Assembly (NCBI GenBank): GCA_964496905.1
Contig: CAZCAQ010000010.1
Span: 1 to 33,000, forward strand
Reading direction: 5' to 3'
Length of the DNA: 33,000 bases
Source: CAZCAQ01 sp964496905
GTDB taxonomy: Bacteria; Patescibacteriota; WWE3; UBA101185; UBA10185
Part shown: positions 6,235 to 13,117 of the stretch, in pieces
Position numbering within the stretch: position 1 is the stretch's first letter
Layout of the letters: each line of letters opens with the position of its first letter
Program-made: the position numbers and the translations under genes
The notes under the pieces: model-generated
Databases searched by the model: none
Told to the model about the DNA's origin: nothing
What the model saw: the letters and a program-made list of their open reading frames with translations, nothing else

Positions 6235-7715
6235 GTAAATTTTAAGCCCAATTTTACGGCGGTTTCTGCTTTTGCTAATTGCCTACCTAAATCCGCAGCA
6301 GCTCCCAATTCACTTATCAACATGTGCTGTAATGCGAGGGCACACAAATCACGAGCAACTTTTGGTTTCATACCGTCTTCGGTAAATTCGGCAAGTTGAA
6401 CACTTCCTTCGGGATTAAAGAACTTTAGGACAATGTTTTTATCCACAATTTCAATTGTGTAATAGCCTCTGGGGTCGTACAAACAAGTTCTGCCTAAATT
6501 ATCGTTTTCGGCGACAACATTTAGGCTGTCTTGCCAATCGTTTTGGTAAATTTCTGCAATATGCGAGATTGTGGTTAAAGTTCCCATGTCTTTTTCTATT
6601 TCACGAGACAAACGCTGTTGCAAAGACCTTAAAGCAAATGCGTTTAAGGGCCATGCTCCGTAAATATCGTTGTTTCTAAAAACGCAAGTCATGTTTAATT
6701 TATCGTCAATACATTGCGCTAGTAACATTACTAAACAAGGCACTTTCCATCCTTTTGTTTGGCCATCAAGCTTAACATCAGTGTTTTGAGGTGGAAAGTT
6801 ATCCACATGAGGTTTCCACAAAACTGCAATTGCTCCCCTGTCATATGGGTAGCGTTTTAACTTTTCTGCCATAGCGTTGTATTGATCAATATCGTCCCAT
6901 GTAAAAATACGCTCGCCATATGTGTATGCTTGTCCTTTAGTATCTGTATCAAAGAAGCCTTCTATGTAACGAGAAAGTCCGTCATCACCAAAATTTAAAT
7001 ATTTTGGCAAAACTGGTTGCTCGGGATCTTCGTTTTCTATAACAATAGATAAATTGTGAACCTCTTTTACGTCACCATACATTCCGGGAATTGTTTCACC
7101 AAAGCGGTTGATAGTTTTTAGTGCGTCAAGCCAGGCATCGGAAATTTTCTCTCGCCGAATTTTAAAGACCGACATGTCAGATGGGTACCGATTTACTTCT
7201 TCTTTTTCTGGTTCTGGAAATTTTTGAGGTTGGGCAAATGGTTCAAGATTGGGCAACTCCGCAATTTTTTCTGCAATTTCTGCAGTTGGTTTCATAATTA
7301 AGTTCAATGGGGTTACCGCCTGCTTAAGCAATAAAAGTGCCTCGTGAGTAAATTCCTTATCCAATAGAGCCTCATCATCGCCAATTATCTCCCATCCCTT
7401 TCGTTCTCCACTTTCACCCAAAATTTCTTCAAAACCGTTTTCAAAAAACTTAAGTAATGCTTCCCCACTTCCCTGTCTATCGACTCCGCAAACTATGATG
7501 TACCTAATATTTGGATTTGCAAAAATATTGCGAAACATTGGGTTTATTCCACGTTTTGTATAAAGTTGACCACAAACACAAAAGTCAGTATCGTCAAGCG
7601 CATCTGCAACACTTTCTTTGGGCATCCACAAAGTTGCTAACGCAACGTTAGAGTCTATGTTTTTGACAATTAGGGCGTCTTTAAAATAAAGCGGCCAATC
7701 GGCTAATGCTGCCAT
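6207..7715 (-). CDS. MtrA-like / thymidylate synthase fusion protein
   Basis: 502 residues from ATG 7715 (GGGGAG 4 bases upstream); a TTG at 7727 is less likely. Residues 1-140 resemble MtrA, the A subunit of tetrahydromethanopterin S-methyltransferase (NIFANPNIRYIIVCGVDRQG, about 63-82), but the corrinoid-ligand His expected after QG is absent (QGSGEALL). Residues about 190-410 resemble thymidylate synthase of the archaeal, divergent kind: KVPCLVMLLAQC with candidate catalytic Cys327, FRNNDIYGAWPLNAF (346-360) in place of the RSxD...PxN dUMP site, and ISHIAEIY. Residues 415-502 are an unassigned C-terminal domain. The predicted reaction is dUMP to dTMP with methylene-tetrahydropterin. Its start overlaps the dCMP deaminase end by 13 bases: one dTMP operon. 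Confidence 0.8.
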   Translation of the reverse strand: MAALADWPLYFKDALIVKNIDSNVALATLWMPKESVADALDDTDFCVCGQLYTKRGINPMFRNIFANPNIRYIIVCGVDRQGSGEALLKFFENGFEEILGESGERKGWEIIGDDEALLDKEFTHEALLLLKQAVTPLNLIMKPTAEIAEKIAELPNLEPFAQPQKFPEPEKEEVNRYPSDMSVFKIRREKISDAWLDALKTINRFGETIPGMYGDVKEVHNLSIVIENEDPEQPVLPKYLNFGDDGLSRYIEGFFDTDTKGQAYTYGERIFTWDDIDQYNAMAEKLKRYPYDRGAIAVLWKPHVDNFPPQNTDVKLDGQTKGWKVPCLVMLLAQCIDDKLNMTCVFRNNDIYGAWPLNAFALRSLQQRLSREIEKDMGTLTTISHIAEIYQNDWQDSLNVVAENDNLGRTCLYDPRGYYTIEIVDKNIVLKFFNPEGSVQLAEFTEDGMKPKVARDLCALALQHMLISELGAAADLGRQLAKAETAVKLGLKFTQDNPLDFK

Positions 7716-8173
7716 AAATCTCCCCAAACATCTTTACCGTCAATTTTTTCAACCGGGATGTTTGCTGAATCAAATAGTACTTTTGCACTATTTCCATCAT
7801 TAATATAGTCCATCATGTAATAAAGTTTGCCAATTTTAGCTTTAACTAGTAAGCGCGCGCATGTAAAGCACGGAAAGGTTGTAATGTAGAGGTCCGCATT
7901 TTTAAGAGAAATACCCTTTTCTGCAGCCTGAGCTACAACTGAGGCTTCTGCATGAATAGCACAAGTTATTTCGGGATGAGCACCACCTGTAAACTGCATT
8001 TCGCGTCGCGTACACACTCCGTTTTGGCAATATTTTTCCCCAGATAATGTTTCGTTAAAACCTTCTACAATAATTTCGCCATTTTTTACAGCTAAGCAAC
8101 CTACTTTTAATTGTAAACATGAGGATTTATCACAAAGTAGGCTGGTGTGCTTCATAAGTTCATTGGGGGTCAT
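7703..8173 (-). CDS. dCMP deaminase (ComEB-like)
   Basis: Zinc-dependent deamination of dCMP to dUMP, the substrate of the following thymidylate synthase fusion. 156 residues. Zinc and catalytic motif HAE (74-76) and PCFTC (101-105, the two further zinc cysteines) are intact. An insert with Cys49, Cys54 and a His66-containing CxxxHP stretch is typical of dCMP deaminases and may bind a second zinc. TATAAT (8185-8180, minus) ends 6 bases before ATG 8173, so the mRNA is leaderless. The 3' end overlaps the next gene by 13 bases, so translation is probably coupled. Confidence 0.92.
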   Translation of the reverse strand: MTPNELMKHTSLLCDKSSCLQLKVGCLAVKNGEIIVEGFNETLSGEKYCQNGVCTRREMQFTGGAHPEITCAIHAEASVVAQAAEKGISLKNADLYITTFPCFTCARLLVKAKIGKLYYMMDYINDGNSAKVLFDSANIPVEKIDGKDVWGDLWQH

Positions 8174-8223
8174 TTTTTGATTATATCAAACGTAACTAGT
8201 AATAATTTATGGTTTATAAATAA

Positions 8224-8273
8224 CAAAAAAGCTGATCTGTACCAGATGTTGAATCTAGAAACATGATCAGCTT
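8224..8273 (-). terminator. Intrinsic terminator of the 77-codon gene
   Basis: Minus strand: AAGCTGATC (8273-8265) pairs with GATCAGCTT (8237-8229), followed by TTTT. A smaller inner stem is possible in the loop. Confidence 0.82.
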
Positions 8274-8304
8274 AATAAATCTGCGTTTGCCGGTACCTTA
8301 GGTT

Positions 8305-8538
8305 TCAGCGAGAACGCGTATCAACGTTGACTACGTTTTCACTCGGCCATGCTATAACCGTAGTAAAGCTAGCGTGATCAACCTCGATCCGAGTCTCTCT
8401 TGGTCGCTGGCGAATATAACCTTCTACGTAATCAAATGGATGAATGAACCCAACTTGGTAGAGTCTTAGTTCTACAACCGTCGAGAGTTGAATTGTCACT
8501 TCTGTACCATCTGGATGTGTCACTACTTTGCTTCGCAT
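8305..8538 (-). CDS. Solitary small protein of unknown function (77 aa)
   Basis: Not recognised. ATG 8538 is preceded by AAGGAG at 6 bases; an ATG nine codons upstream lacks a ribosome site. The product starts MRSKVVTHPDGTEVTIQLS and ends VDTRSR. Strand-rich patterns (VTIQLSTVVELRLYQV, TRIEVDHASFTTVIAW) suggest a small beta-rich domain, with a basic QRPRETR turn. A TATACA box lies about 40 bases upstream of the Shine-Dalgarno. A T-tailed hairpin follows. It is one of the solitary Shine-Dalgarno-led small genes between leaderless ones. Confidence 0.65.
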   Translation of the reverse strand: MRSKVVTHPDGTEVTIQLSTVVELRLYQVGFIHPFDYVEGYIRQRPRETRIEVDHASFTTVIAWPSENVVNVDTRSR

Positions 8539-8658
8539 GGTGTCTCCTTGTTGTTGATGCACTTTAACTATGTATAAAGTACTTAAAAGTAAATTTCTTG
8601 AGATTAAATGTGTGAGTAAAATTTGAGTAGGTTTTGCAGTTACAAATAAAAGTCTCTA

Positions 8659-9867
8659 TTACTTCTTTCCATTTTTCAACTTAGACTGCTCTTGTAAAAT
8701 CTTAAGATATTTTGACTCGTCCATACATTCTTTAAAAATCTCACGAACCTTTTTTTGGGCTAATTTATCAATAATTGCCGACGACGAAGTATTAATTGCC
8801 TGACGCGGACCAAGCACAATATCGCCTCCATACGACTTAACAAATTTGTATTCGGTACTTTTTTTGTAACCTTTGTTCCATTCTTCGGCGACAGTGTAAA
8901 ATACGTCCGGTTTTAAGGCTTCAAGGCACATCATGACGGTACCTCCGTCAAAAATGACTACATAGTCAACCGAATCCAAATGGCACAACGTATAGGCGCG
9001 TGAGTGCTCAGAAATGATAGGCCGTCCAGCACCTTTTGTGTATCTAATTACGGCGTCGGAAGGAACACCGACAACTAAAATATCTCCACACAATCCCGCC
9101 TGTTCCACAAAACGAGCATGGCCAATGTGAAGCAGGTCAAAACTGCCTGCAACAAAGCTAATTTTTTTGCCTTTGTGTTTTTTGCGAATTTCTCCTAGTG
9201 CATCAACAGTAATTATGTTTTTATTTGGATTAAATGCACCTTTTATATTTGGCTGTTGAACACCAAAATCGGCAGGCTGCAAGTCTTCTTTGGGATTTAA
9301 TGCAAAACCGTGCACTTTTTCTTTTAGATACTCTTCCAAAATTTTAATCACCCTAATGTTTGCAATATGATCTACAAGTTGATTTGTTGAATAATAGGGC
9401 TTCACGACTTCACGCACTACGATTTTGGTTTTTGTCATACGAGCAACTTCTAGATCGTTTTTGGTGCGAATACCGTCTTTCCAGCTTTTTTGAGTTGTTA
9501 CAAAAATATTGGGCTTTAAAAGCAGCAAAATGTCATACGGATTTTTTTCATCAACAGTAACTACATAATCAACTACGCGCAAAAATGCCAACATTTCTTT
9601 TCGGATTTCTTCGCTTATCAACGGATATTGCTCATCCTTTATTTTTTCGGAAAAATCGCTTGTTACACCCGCAATAAGCACATCCCCCATTGCCTTTGCA
9701 TCCGCCAAGTAGCGACAATGACCTGGGTTTAGTAAATTAAACGACCCAAGCGTGAAAACCGACTTTTTTTTGTTTTTTTTAAGCTTTTCTTGCAATGCAG
9801 GGAGATCGGAAAGTTCAAGCAGTTTTTTGTGTCTTGTTTCAAAACTTTTGAGTTTATCTTTGTACAT
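8659..9867 (-). CDS. Tandem cytidylyltransferase-like nucleotidyltransferase (RfaE/HldE C-domain type)
   Basis: 402 residues with two copies of the HIGH-superfamily nucleotidyltransferase domain spaced 200 residues apart. Copy 2 (about 235-385) has GSFDLLHIGH (241-250), VGVPSD, GRPII and a SSSAIIDKL end, so it looks active: transfer of a nucleotide to a sugar-1-phosphate or similar, as in heptose-1-P adenylyltransferase. Copy 1 (about 36-185) has GSFNLLNPGH (41-50): the Asp and first His are replaced by Asn, so its activity is doubtful and it may be structural or regulatory. No kinase domain is attached, unlike HldE. Substrate unknown. The HIT gene is divergent; GATACT lies 11 bases before the ATG. 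Confidence 0.82.
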   Translation of the reverse strand: MYKDKLKSFETRHKKLLELSDLPALQEKLKKNKKKSVFTLGSFNLLNPGHCRYLADAKAMGDVLIAGVTSDFSEKIKDEQYPLISEEIRKEMLAFLRVVDYVVTVDEKNPYDILLLLKPNIFVTTQKSWKDGIRTKNDLEVARMTKTKIVVREVVKPYYSTNQLVDHIANIRVIKILEEYLKEKVHGFALNPKEDLQPADFGVQQPNIKGAFNPNKNIITVDALGEIRKKHKGKKISFVAGSFDLLHIGHARFVEQAGLCGDILVVGVPSDAVIRYTKGAGRPIISEHSRAYTLCHLDSVDYVVIFDGGTVMMCLEALKPDVFYTVAEEWNKGYKKSTEYKFVKSYGGDIVLGPRQAINTSSSAIIDKLAQKKVREIFKECMDESKYLKILQEQSKLKNGKK

Positions 9868-9941
9868 AAAATTGAGGCAGTATCCGTAGTTTTTTTGGCA
9901 GTGACGATTATTATATATGTTAAAATTTTCATATCAATACT

Positions 9942-10454
9942 ATGACAACTGACACTACACAAAATTTGGATCCTTATTCTGATGAAGCACAATTAAACGC
10001 ACGTTTTGCAACACAGTGGTATGACGTAATTGCGACAAATGTAAAAAAATGCCCTTTTTGTGATTTAAAGTCAAAATATTTTGTTGCTGAGCGACGGCAC
10101 GTGGTTTTAACAGTTAGTACTTTTCCTTATGATGACGGGCATTTGATGGCGGTACCAAGAAGGCACATTGAAAAGCTGTCTGAGGTAACTGCAGAAGAAT
10201 TAAAGGAAATGCACGAGCTTACTGTTTTAGGCATGGAAGTAGTACGTCAGCGTTTTTCATATGAAAACATGAATGTTCTCTATCGCGAAGGTGGAAAAGA
10301 CGCTGGACAAAGCGTTCGGCATTTTCATTTAAACATTTTACCCGTGGACAGAATTTTAAAATACAAACAAGGTGGGTTTGAATTGGATTTTCAAAAGATT
10401 TCGCAACTGCCTGTTAAGACTGCGGAAGAATTGCGTAGAATGGCGGAAAAGTAG
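9942..10454 (+). CDS. HIT-family nucleotide hydrolase/phosphorylase-like protein
   Basis: 170 residues of the histidine triad superfamily, most like Ap4A phosphorylase-related or small HIT hydrolases. A knuckle CPFC (37-40) pairs with a later His-rich part for zinc. The catalytic segment SVRHFHLNILP has His127 and His129, with His129 the expected nucleophile, but the third triad position is Asn131. GalT and Ap4A phosphorylase also depart here (Gln), so it may still act as a nucleotidyl transferase or phosphorylase. GGKDAGQS before it is the usual glycine/serine phosphate loop. The promoter is unclear: TAAAAT at 9921-9926 would give a leader under 10 bases. Confidence 0.85.
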   Translation: MTTDTTQNLDPYSDEAQLNARFATQWYDVIATNVKKCPFCDLKSKYFVAERRHVVLTVSTFPYDDGHLMAVPRRHIEKLSEVTAEELKEMHELTVLGMEVVRQRFSYENMNVLYREGGKDAGQSVRHFHLNILPVDRILKYKQGGFELDFQKISQLPVKTAEELRRMAEK

Positions 10455-10467
10455 GCTGCATTTCCAT

Positions 10468-10496
10468 TTGTCTTTTTTAATTTATTAAGTTATAAC
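10468..10496 (+). promoter_or_regulatory. Promoter of the broken winged-helix paralogue
   Basis: TTGTCT (10468-10473), 17 bases, TATAAC (10491-10496), giving a leader of about 55 bases. Confidence 0.5.
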
Positions 10497-10558
10497 GGTA
10501 TTAGGACTGTGGTTAGGATTTCAATTAACGCATTTATCTGGGATAAAGAGGTAAATCC

Positions 10559-10776
10559 ATGGCAACACCTAGAAGGAAATTGACTAGGTTCGAATCTGCA
10601 ATTGTAGCTTGTACGCACGACGACCAGCCCCAGACATAGATCAATTGCTGGTTTTGCTGATTAAGGAAGGTTACGGGGATACTAAATTAGACGGGCTTCT
10701 CAGCACACTGAATAACCTTATAAATGAAGGTAGGATACTAGTTAAGGAGGTCAAGATTTACGAGGCTGCACCGTAA
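10559..10776 (+). pseudogene. Frameshifted paralogue of the small winged-helix protein
   Basis: ATG 10559 with AGAGGT 7-8 bases upstream opens a frame of 26 codons (MATPRRKLTRFESAIVACT...) ending at TAG 10637-10639. From about 10615 the +2 frame continues the protein: ARRPAPDIDQLLVLL, then a LxxLxNLINEGRI helix and wing VKEVKIYEAAP, to TAA 10774-10776. Joined near 10611-10615, the two halves align along the whole length with the intact 70-residue protein at 4201-4413 (TARIPAP against TARRPAP, LVNDGEI against LINEGRI). One base lost in the GTACGCACG area explains it. It may be a real pseudogene, a frameshift-controlled gene or an assembly error. Promoter, ribosome site and terminator are all intact. 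Confidence 0.78.
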
Positions 10777-10800
10777 TATTAGGTATACAATCCTATACAT

Positions 10801-10838
10801 AAACCCAAAGTGTTATAAATATACTTTGGGTTTTTTTA
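10801..10838 (+). terminator. Intrinsic terminator after the broken paralogue
   Basis: AAACCCAAAGT (10801-10811) pairs with ACTTTGGGTTT (10823-10833), in a run of seven T. It reaches the stop of convergent folD. Confidence 0.87.
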
Positions 10839-11636
10839 AATTCTCAGGTGATTCATTACTAAATATCTAACAACTAAGGGTCCCATTCCCCCTGGGGATT
10901 TTGCAATGGTTCCTAAATGATCTAGCTTGGAATTTAAATCCAAATTCCCTACTGTTTTGCCTGCAACAACTGAAGAGCCAAAATCTATGACATGACAGTT
11001 TGACAAAATATTTTCGCCCTTCACTAAATTTGGTACATCCGTTGATAAAACTAATAAATCAAAATCTAGTTTTTGTGGTGAAACATAGTTTTGAATAACT
11101 TCAACTTTTTCAAATTTGGATGATAAATATTTTTGTAAAGGTTTGCCGACTAAATCACCAAAGCCAATAATTCCAACGCTTTTTACAGTGTCATAGTTTA
11201 TAGGAACTGAATAAAGAAAATATTCGGTTGCACGCACAACTGGAGATAAGCGTGTAAAATCACCAGCGTAAAAGCGTGATTTTGCTAAAGAAGATAGTAA
11301 ATCTATATCCTTTTCTAAAGGTATTAAGTCTAGCAATGGGTAAAATTTGGTATCAGGCAGTGGCAGTTGCACTATGATGCTTCCTACTGCTTTGTCATGC
11401 GCTTTAGCCACTAATATTTTTTCAAATTCTCTAAAATTTGCAGAATCAAAATTAAAAACTTCGCAGCTTACTCCCATTTTTGTGCAGTATGCTTGTTTTA
11501 ACAAAACATATTTTTGCGAAGCACTATTGTCCCCAACTTGAAAAATAATTAGTGTTTTATTTTTTGCTTCTTGAGGGGCATTTAAAATTAGAGCATCAAG
11601 CTTTTCAACAGCCAATTTAGCATTAAAAAATTCCAT
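10836..11636 (-). CDS. folD: FolD-like methylene-THF dehydrogenase/cyclohydrolase
   Basis: Interconverts methylene-, methenyl- and formyl-tetrahydrofolate in one-carbon metabolism. 266 residues against about 285 usually. Seen: VGDNSASQKYVLLK (34-47) with the Y and candidate catalytic K47, SIIVQLPLP (86-94) with Gln90, PLEKDIDLLS in place of the usual KDVDG, dinucleotide-binding GFGDLVGKP (158-166) and SPGGMGPLVVRYL near the C-terminus. Departures (KDIDLL, no GRS) mark it as divergent, so both activities are not assured. TAAAAT ends 6 bases before ATG 11636 on the minus strand: leaderless. It could supply methylene-THF for the thymidylate synthase fusion at 6207-7715. Confidence 0.88.
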   Translation of the reverse strand: MEFFNAKLAVEKLDALILNAPQEAKNKTLIIFQVGDNSASQKYVLLKQAYCTKMGVSCEVFNFDSANFREFEKILVAKAHDKAVGSIIVQLPLPDTKFYPLLDLIPLEKDIDLLSSLAKSRFYAGDFTRLSPVVRATEYFLYSVPINYDTVKSVGIIGFGDLVGKPLQKYLSSKFEKVEVIQNYVSPQKLDFDLLVLSTDVPNLVKGENILSNCHVIDFGSSVVAGKTVGNLDLNSKLDHLGTIAKSPGGMGPLVVRYLVMNHLRI

Positions 11637-11805
11637 AAAAGTATTTTAGCAGAACAATAAAAGTAGAGATTACAGGCACCCAATGCGCCCAATATTGGCG
11701 CATAGGTATGAGTTATGATAATTTCGCCCCGATGTGGAGTTAACTCCTGAAACTTGATATCCCGTTAAAGGACGTGGAGTCATATTAGCAACCCCAAGGG
11801 GCTAC
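11637..11805. other. Gene-free stretch with hairpins
   Basis: Apart from the folD -10 box (11643-11648) I see no gene here. It holds a 7-base-arm hairpin ATGCGCC/GGCGCAT (near 11683-11704), a GGAGTTAACTCC palindrome (near 11736-11747) and a GCCCC/GGGG hairpin just outside the U-run of the RNA at 11806-11902. If that terminator is read through, these would be part of a longer minus-strand RNA. Confidence 0.4.
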
Positions 11806-11902
11806 AAAAAACCGACCCCAGAAAAAGTTATCACTGGGAAACTTTGCCTTTCAGGTCTGGCTCTCACACCAGGAGGTTCTTGCGAACCTTGACATTTAAG
11901 TC
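11806..11902 (-). ncRNA. Putative small structured RNA (about 97 nt)
   Basis: On the minus strand a promoter at 11937-11909 predicts a start near 11902. The RNA would hold a perfect hairpin AGGTTC-GCAA-GAACCT with a GNRA tetraloop, a CTGG/CCAG hairpin, and a GACC...GGTC stem enclosing CCCAG/CTGGG, and end in six U (11811-11806). There is no reading frame of note. It does not match features I know for SRP, 6S, tmRNA, RNase P or common riboswitches. folD downstream has its own leaderless promoter, so this is more likely a free RNA than a leader. Confidence 0.5.
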
Positions 11903-11908
11903 TCTTTT

Positions 11909-11937
11909 AATATACAAAATCATCTATAAAACGTCAA
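11909..11937 (-). promoter_or_regulatory. Promoter of the 97-nt RNA, overlapping a stop codon
   Basis: Minus strand: TTGACG (11937-11932), 17 bases, TATATT (11914-11909). The TGA inside the -35 box is the stop codon of the site-2 protease gene. Confidence 0.6.
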
Positions 11938-12557
11938 CCCTGAACTCCTAGAATTTTCATTGATAAATCAATAAATGGTCCTATTAAAGTATTCACTGAC
12001 CTTGTTAGTAAAAGAAATAACAATATAAAAACTCCGTATTTTTCAAATTGTATCCATTGAATGGCTAAATTGTTTGGTAACAGGCCGTAAACTACCTTAA
12101 AGCCATCTAAAGGATGTACTGGAATTAAGTTGAAGAATGCTAAAAGCAAATTGTAATTAACCATTAAAAATGCAAAAACTGTAAGCAACATTCCAAAGCC
12201 AGTTGCATTTGCGCTTAAATGATAAACAAGCGCAAAAATTAGGGCTAAAATTAAATTGGACAAAGGACCCGCAAATGAAATTATTGCTGCGTCTCTTTTT
12301 GGATTTTTTAAGTTGCGCGGATCAAATGGAACGGGTTTTCCCCATCCAAAACCAACTAATAAAAGCATAGCTGTACCAATTGGATCTAGGTGTTTAAGAG
12401 GGTTGAGTGTTACTCTGCCTAAGTATTTTGCCGTTGGATCCCCTAACCTATTGGACACATATGCATGCGCAAATTCGTGGATTGTTAGCGATAGCACCAA
12501 ACTGAGCGCGACAGCAATAAAAAGGATAGGATTTTCAAAAAGTGTAGAAATAAACAT
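11934..12557 (-). CDS. Site-2 protease family (M50) membrane metalloprotease
   Basis: Intramembrane zinc protease of the SpoIVFB/RseP-type superfamily, compact form without PDZ. 207 residues, about five to six hydrophobic segments. Zinc-binding HEFAH (27-31) in the first core helix after SLVLSLTI, and the second motif NLIPVHPLDG, supplying the third ligand Asp, in the later core helix. Between them lie LGDPTAKYLGRVTLNPLKHLDPIG and GWGKPVPF, typical of this subfamily. Substrate unknown; it may cleave anti-sigma factors or signal peptides. TATAAT ends 6 bases before ATG 12557 on the minus strand, so the mRNA is leaderless. Confidence 0.93.
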   Translation of the reverse strand: MFISTLFENPILFIAVALSLVLSLTIHEFAHAYVSNRLGDPTAKYLGRVTLNPLKHLDPIGTAMLLLVGFGWGKPVPFDPRNLKNPKRDAAIISFAGPLSNLILALIFALVYHLSANATGFGMLLTVFAFLMVNYNLLLAFFNLIPVHPLDGFKVVYGLLPNNLAIQWIQFEKYGVFILLFLLLTRSVNTLIGPFIDLSMKILGVQG

Positions 12558-12605
12558 ACGGGCATTATATCAGCTAGTAGAATGTGGATGGTACAGAGAA
12601 AAAGA

Positions 12606-12665
12606 AAGCGAGCTCAAAAACTATTTATGATTATATTATTTTTATCATAGCTTTTGAGCCCGCTT
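12606..12665 (-). terminator. Long imperfect hairpin, probable minus-strand terminator
   Basis: Arms of about 24 bases: AAGCGAGCTCAAAA at 12606-12619 pairs with TTTTGAGCCCGCTT at 12652-12665, extended inwards by CTAT/ATAG and ATGAT/ATCAT. On the minus strand it is followed by TTTCTTTTTC. It may end the transcript started near 12809. Confidence 0.55.
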
Positions 12666-12709
12666 GTTGACCCTGCCCGAGAAAATTTTGGCGGGCGGCC
12701 GGCCGGCGA
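12666..12709. other. GC-rich hairpin patch in AT-rich surroundings
   Basis: Contains GCCCG/CGGGC arms around AGAAAATTTTGG, then GGCCGGCCGGC, a run of overlapping CCGG palindromes. This base composition is unlike anything else in the window. It lies inside the proposed minus-strand micro-transcript. Confidence 0.5.
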
Positions 12710-12769
12710 TCAGGCTAAACTATTGTAAAATGCGCCACGCATCGCCATCACACATCTTATGCCATTCAT
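12710..12769 (-). CDS. Possible micropeptide gene (19 codons)
   Basis: Minus-strand ATG 12769 follows AGGAG (12782-12778) by 8 bases. The frame encodes 19 residues, MNGIRCVMAMRGAFYNSLA, then TGA. A promoter lies upstream (12844-12816) and the GC-rich patch plus long hairpin lie downstream, so a roughly 200-base transcript is likely. The reading frame is so short that it could be incidental to a structured RNA, or a leader-peptide-like element. It sits divergently upstream of secE. No function proposed. Confidence 0.35.
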   Translation of the reverse strand: MNGIRCVMAMRGAFYNSLA

Positions 12770-12815
12770 TATTTTTTCTCCTATAAAATGGACGGTAAGG
12801 CTGATACTGCCAGGA

Positions 12816-12844
12816 ATTTTACTATAGGACTAAAATCCTGACAA
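12816..12844 (-). promoter_or_regulatory. Promoter of the micro-transcript
   Basis: Minus strand: TTGTCA (12844-12839), 17 bases, TAAAAT (12821-12816). Confidence 0.5.
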
Positions 12845-12904
12845 GCACCTTTTACCAGGCATTTTTCACTCGCAAAAGCATAAACAAAATGCTAAAATCA
12901 CCCA

Positions 12905-13090
12905 GTGAAAGTAGTTAGTTTTTTTACAGAGTCATATCAGGAGTTAAAACTAGTTCGTTGGCCAACTAGACATGAACTAATTAAGCTAAGCTTGCTAGTT
13001 CTTGCAGTAAGCGCTGCGGTAGGATTATTTGTCGCAGGCGCAGACTTCGTGTATACTAGGTTGCTCGAAAGGTTAGTGGTTAATCGCTAG
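12905..13090 (+). CDS. secE: Preprotein translocase subunit SecE
   Basis: Single-span SecE type, 61 residues, the essential clamp of the SecYEG channel. FTESYQELKLVRWPTRHEL is the conserved amphipathic surface helix with the WPTR mark, followed by one transmembrane helix LSLLVLAVSAAVGLFVAGADFVY. The start is GTG 12905, and TAAAAT (12893-12898) ends 6 bases before it, so this operon begins leaderless. Order secE-nusG-rplK-rplA is the standard bacterial one; rpmG and tRNA-Trp, often upstream, are not here. Confidence 0.93.
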   Translation: MKVVSFFTESYQELKLVRWPTRHELIKLSLLVLAVSAAVGLFVAGADFVYTRLLERLVVNR

Positions 13091-13117
13091 TAGTTCGAGC
13101 TTTTAAAAAAGGTAAAA

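Noticed and set aside
11637..11902. SRP RNA, 6S RNA, tmRNA, RNase P RNA, or a ZTP or tetrahydrofolate riboswitch before folD
   Set aside because: I looked for the conserved core motifs of these classes (such as the SRP GGAA helix 8, the RNase P GAGGAAAGUCC core and the ZTP CCGCCUGGGC end) and found none. A covariance-model search would settle it.
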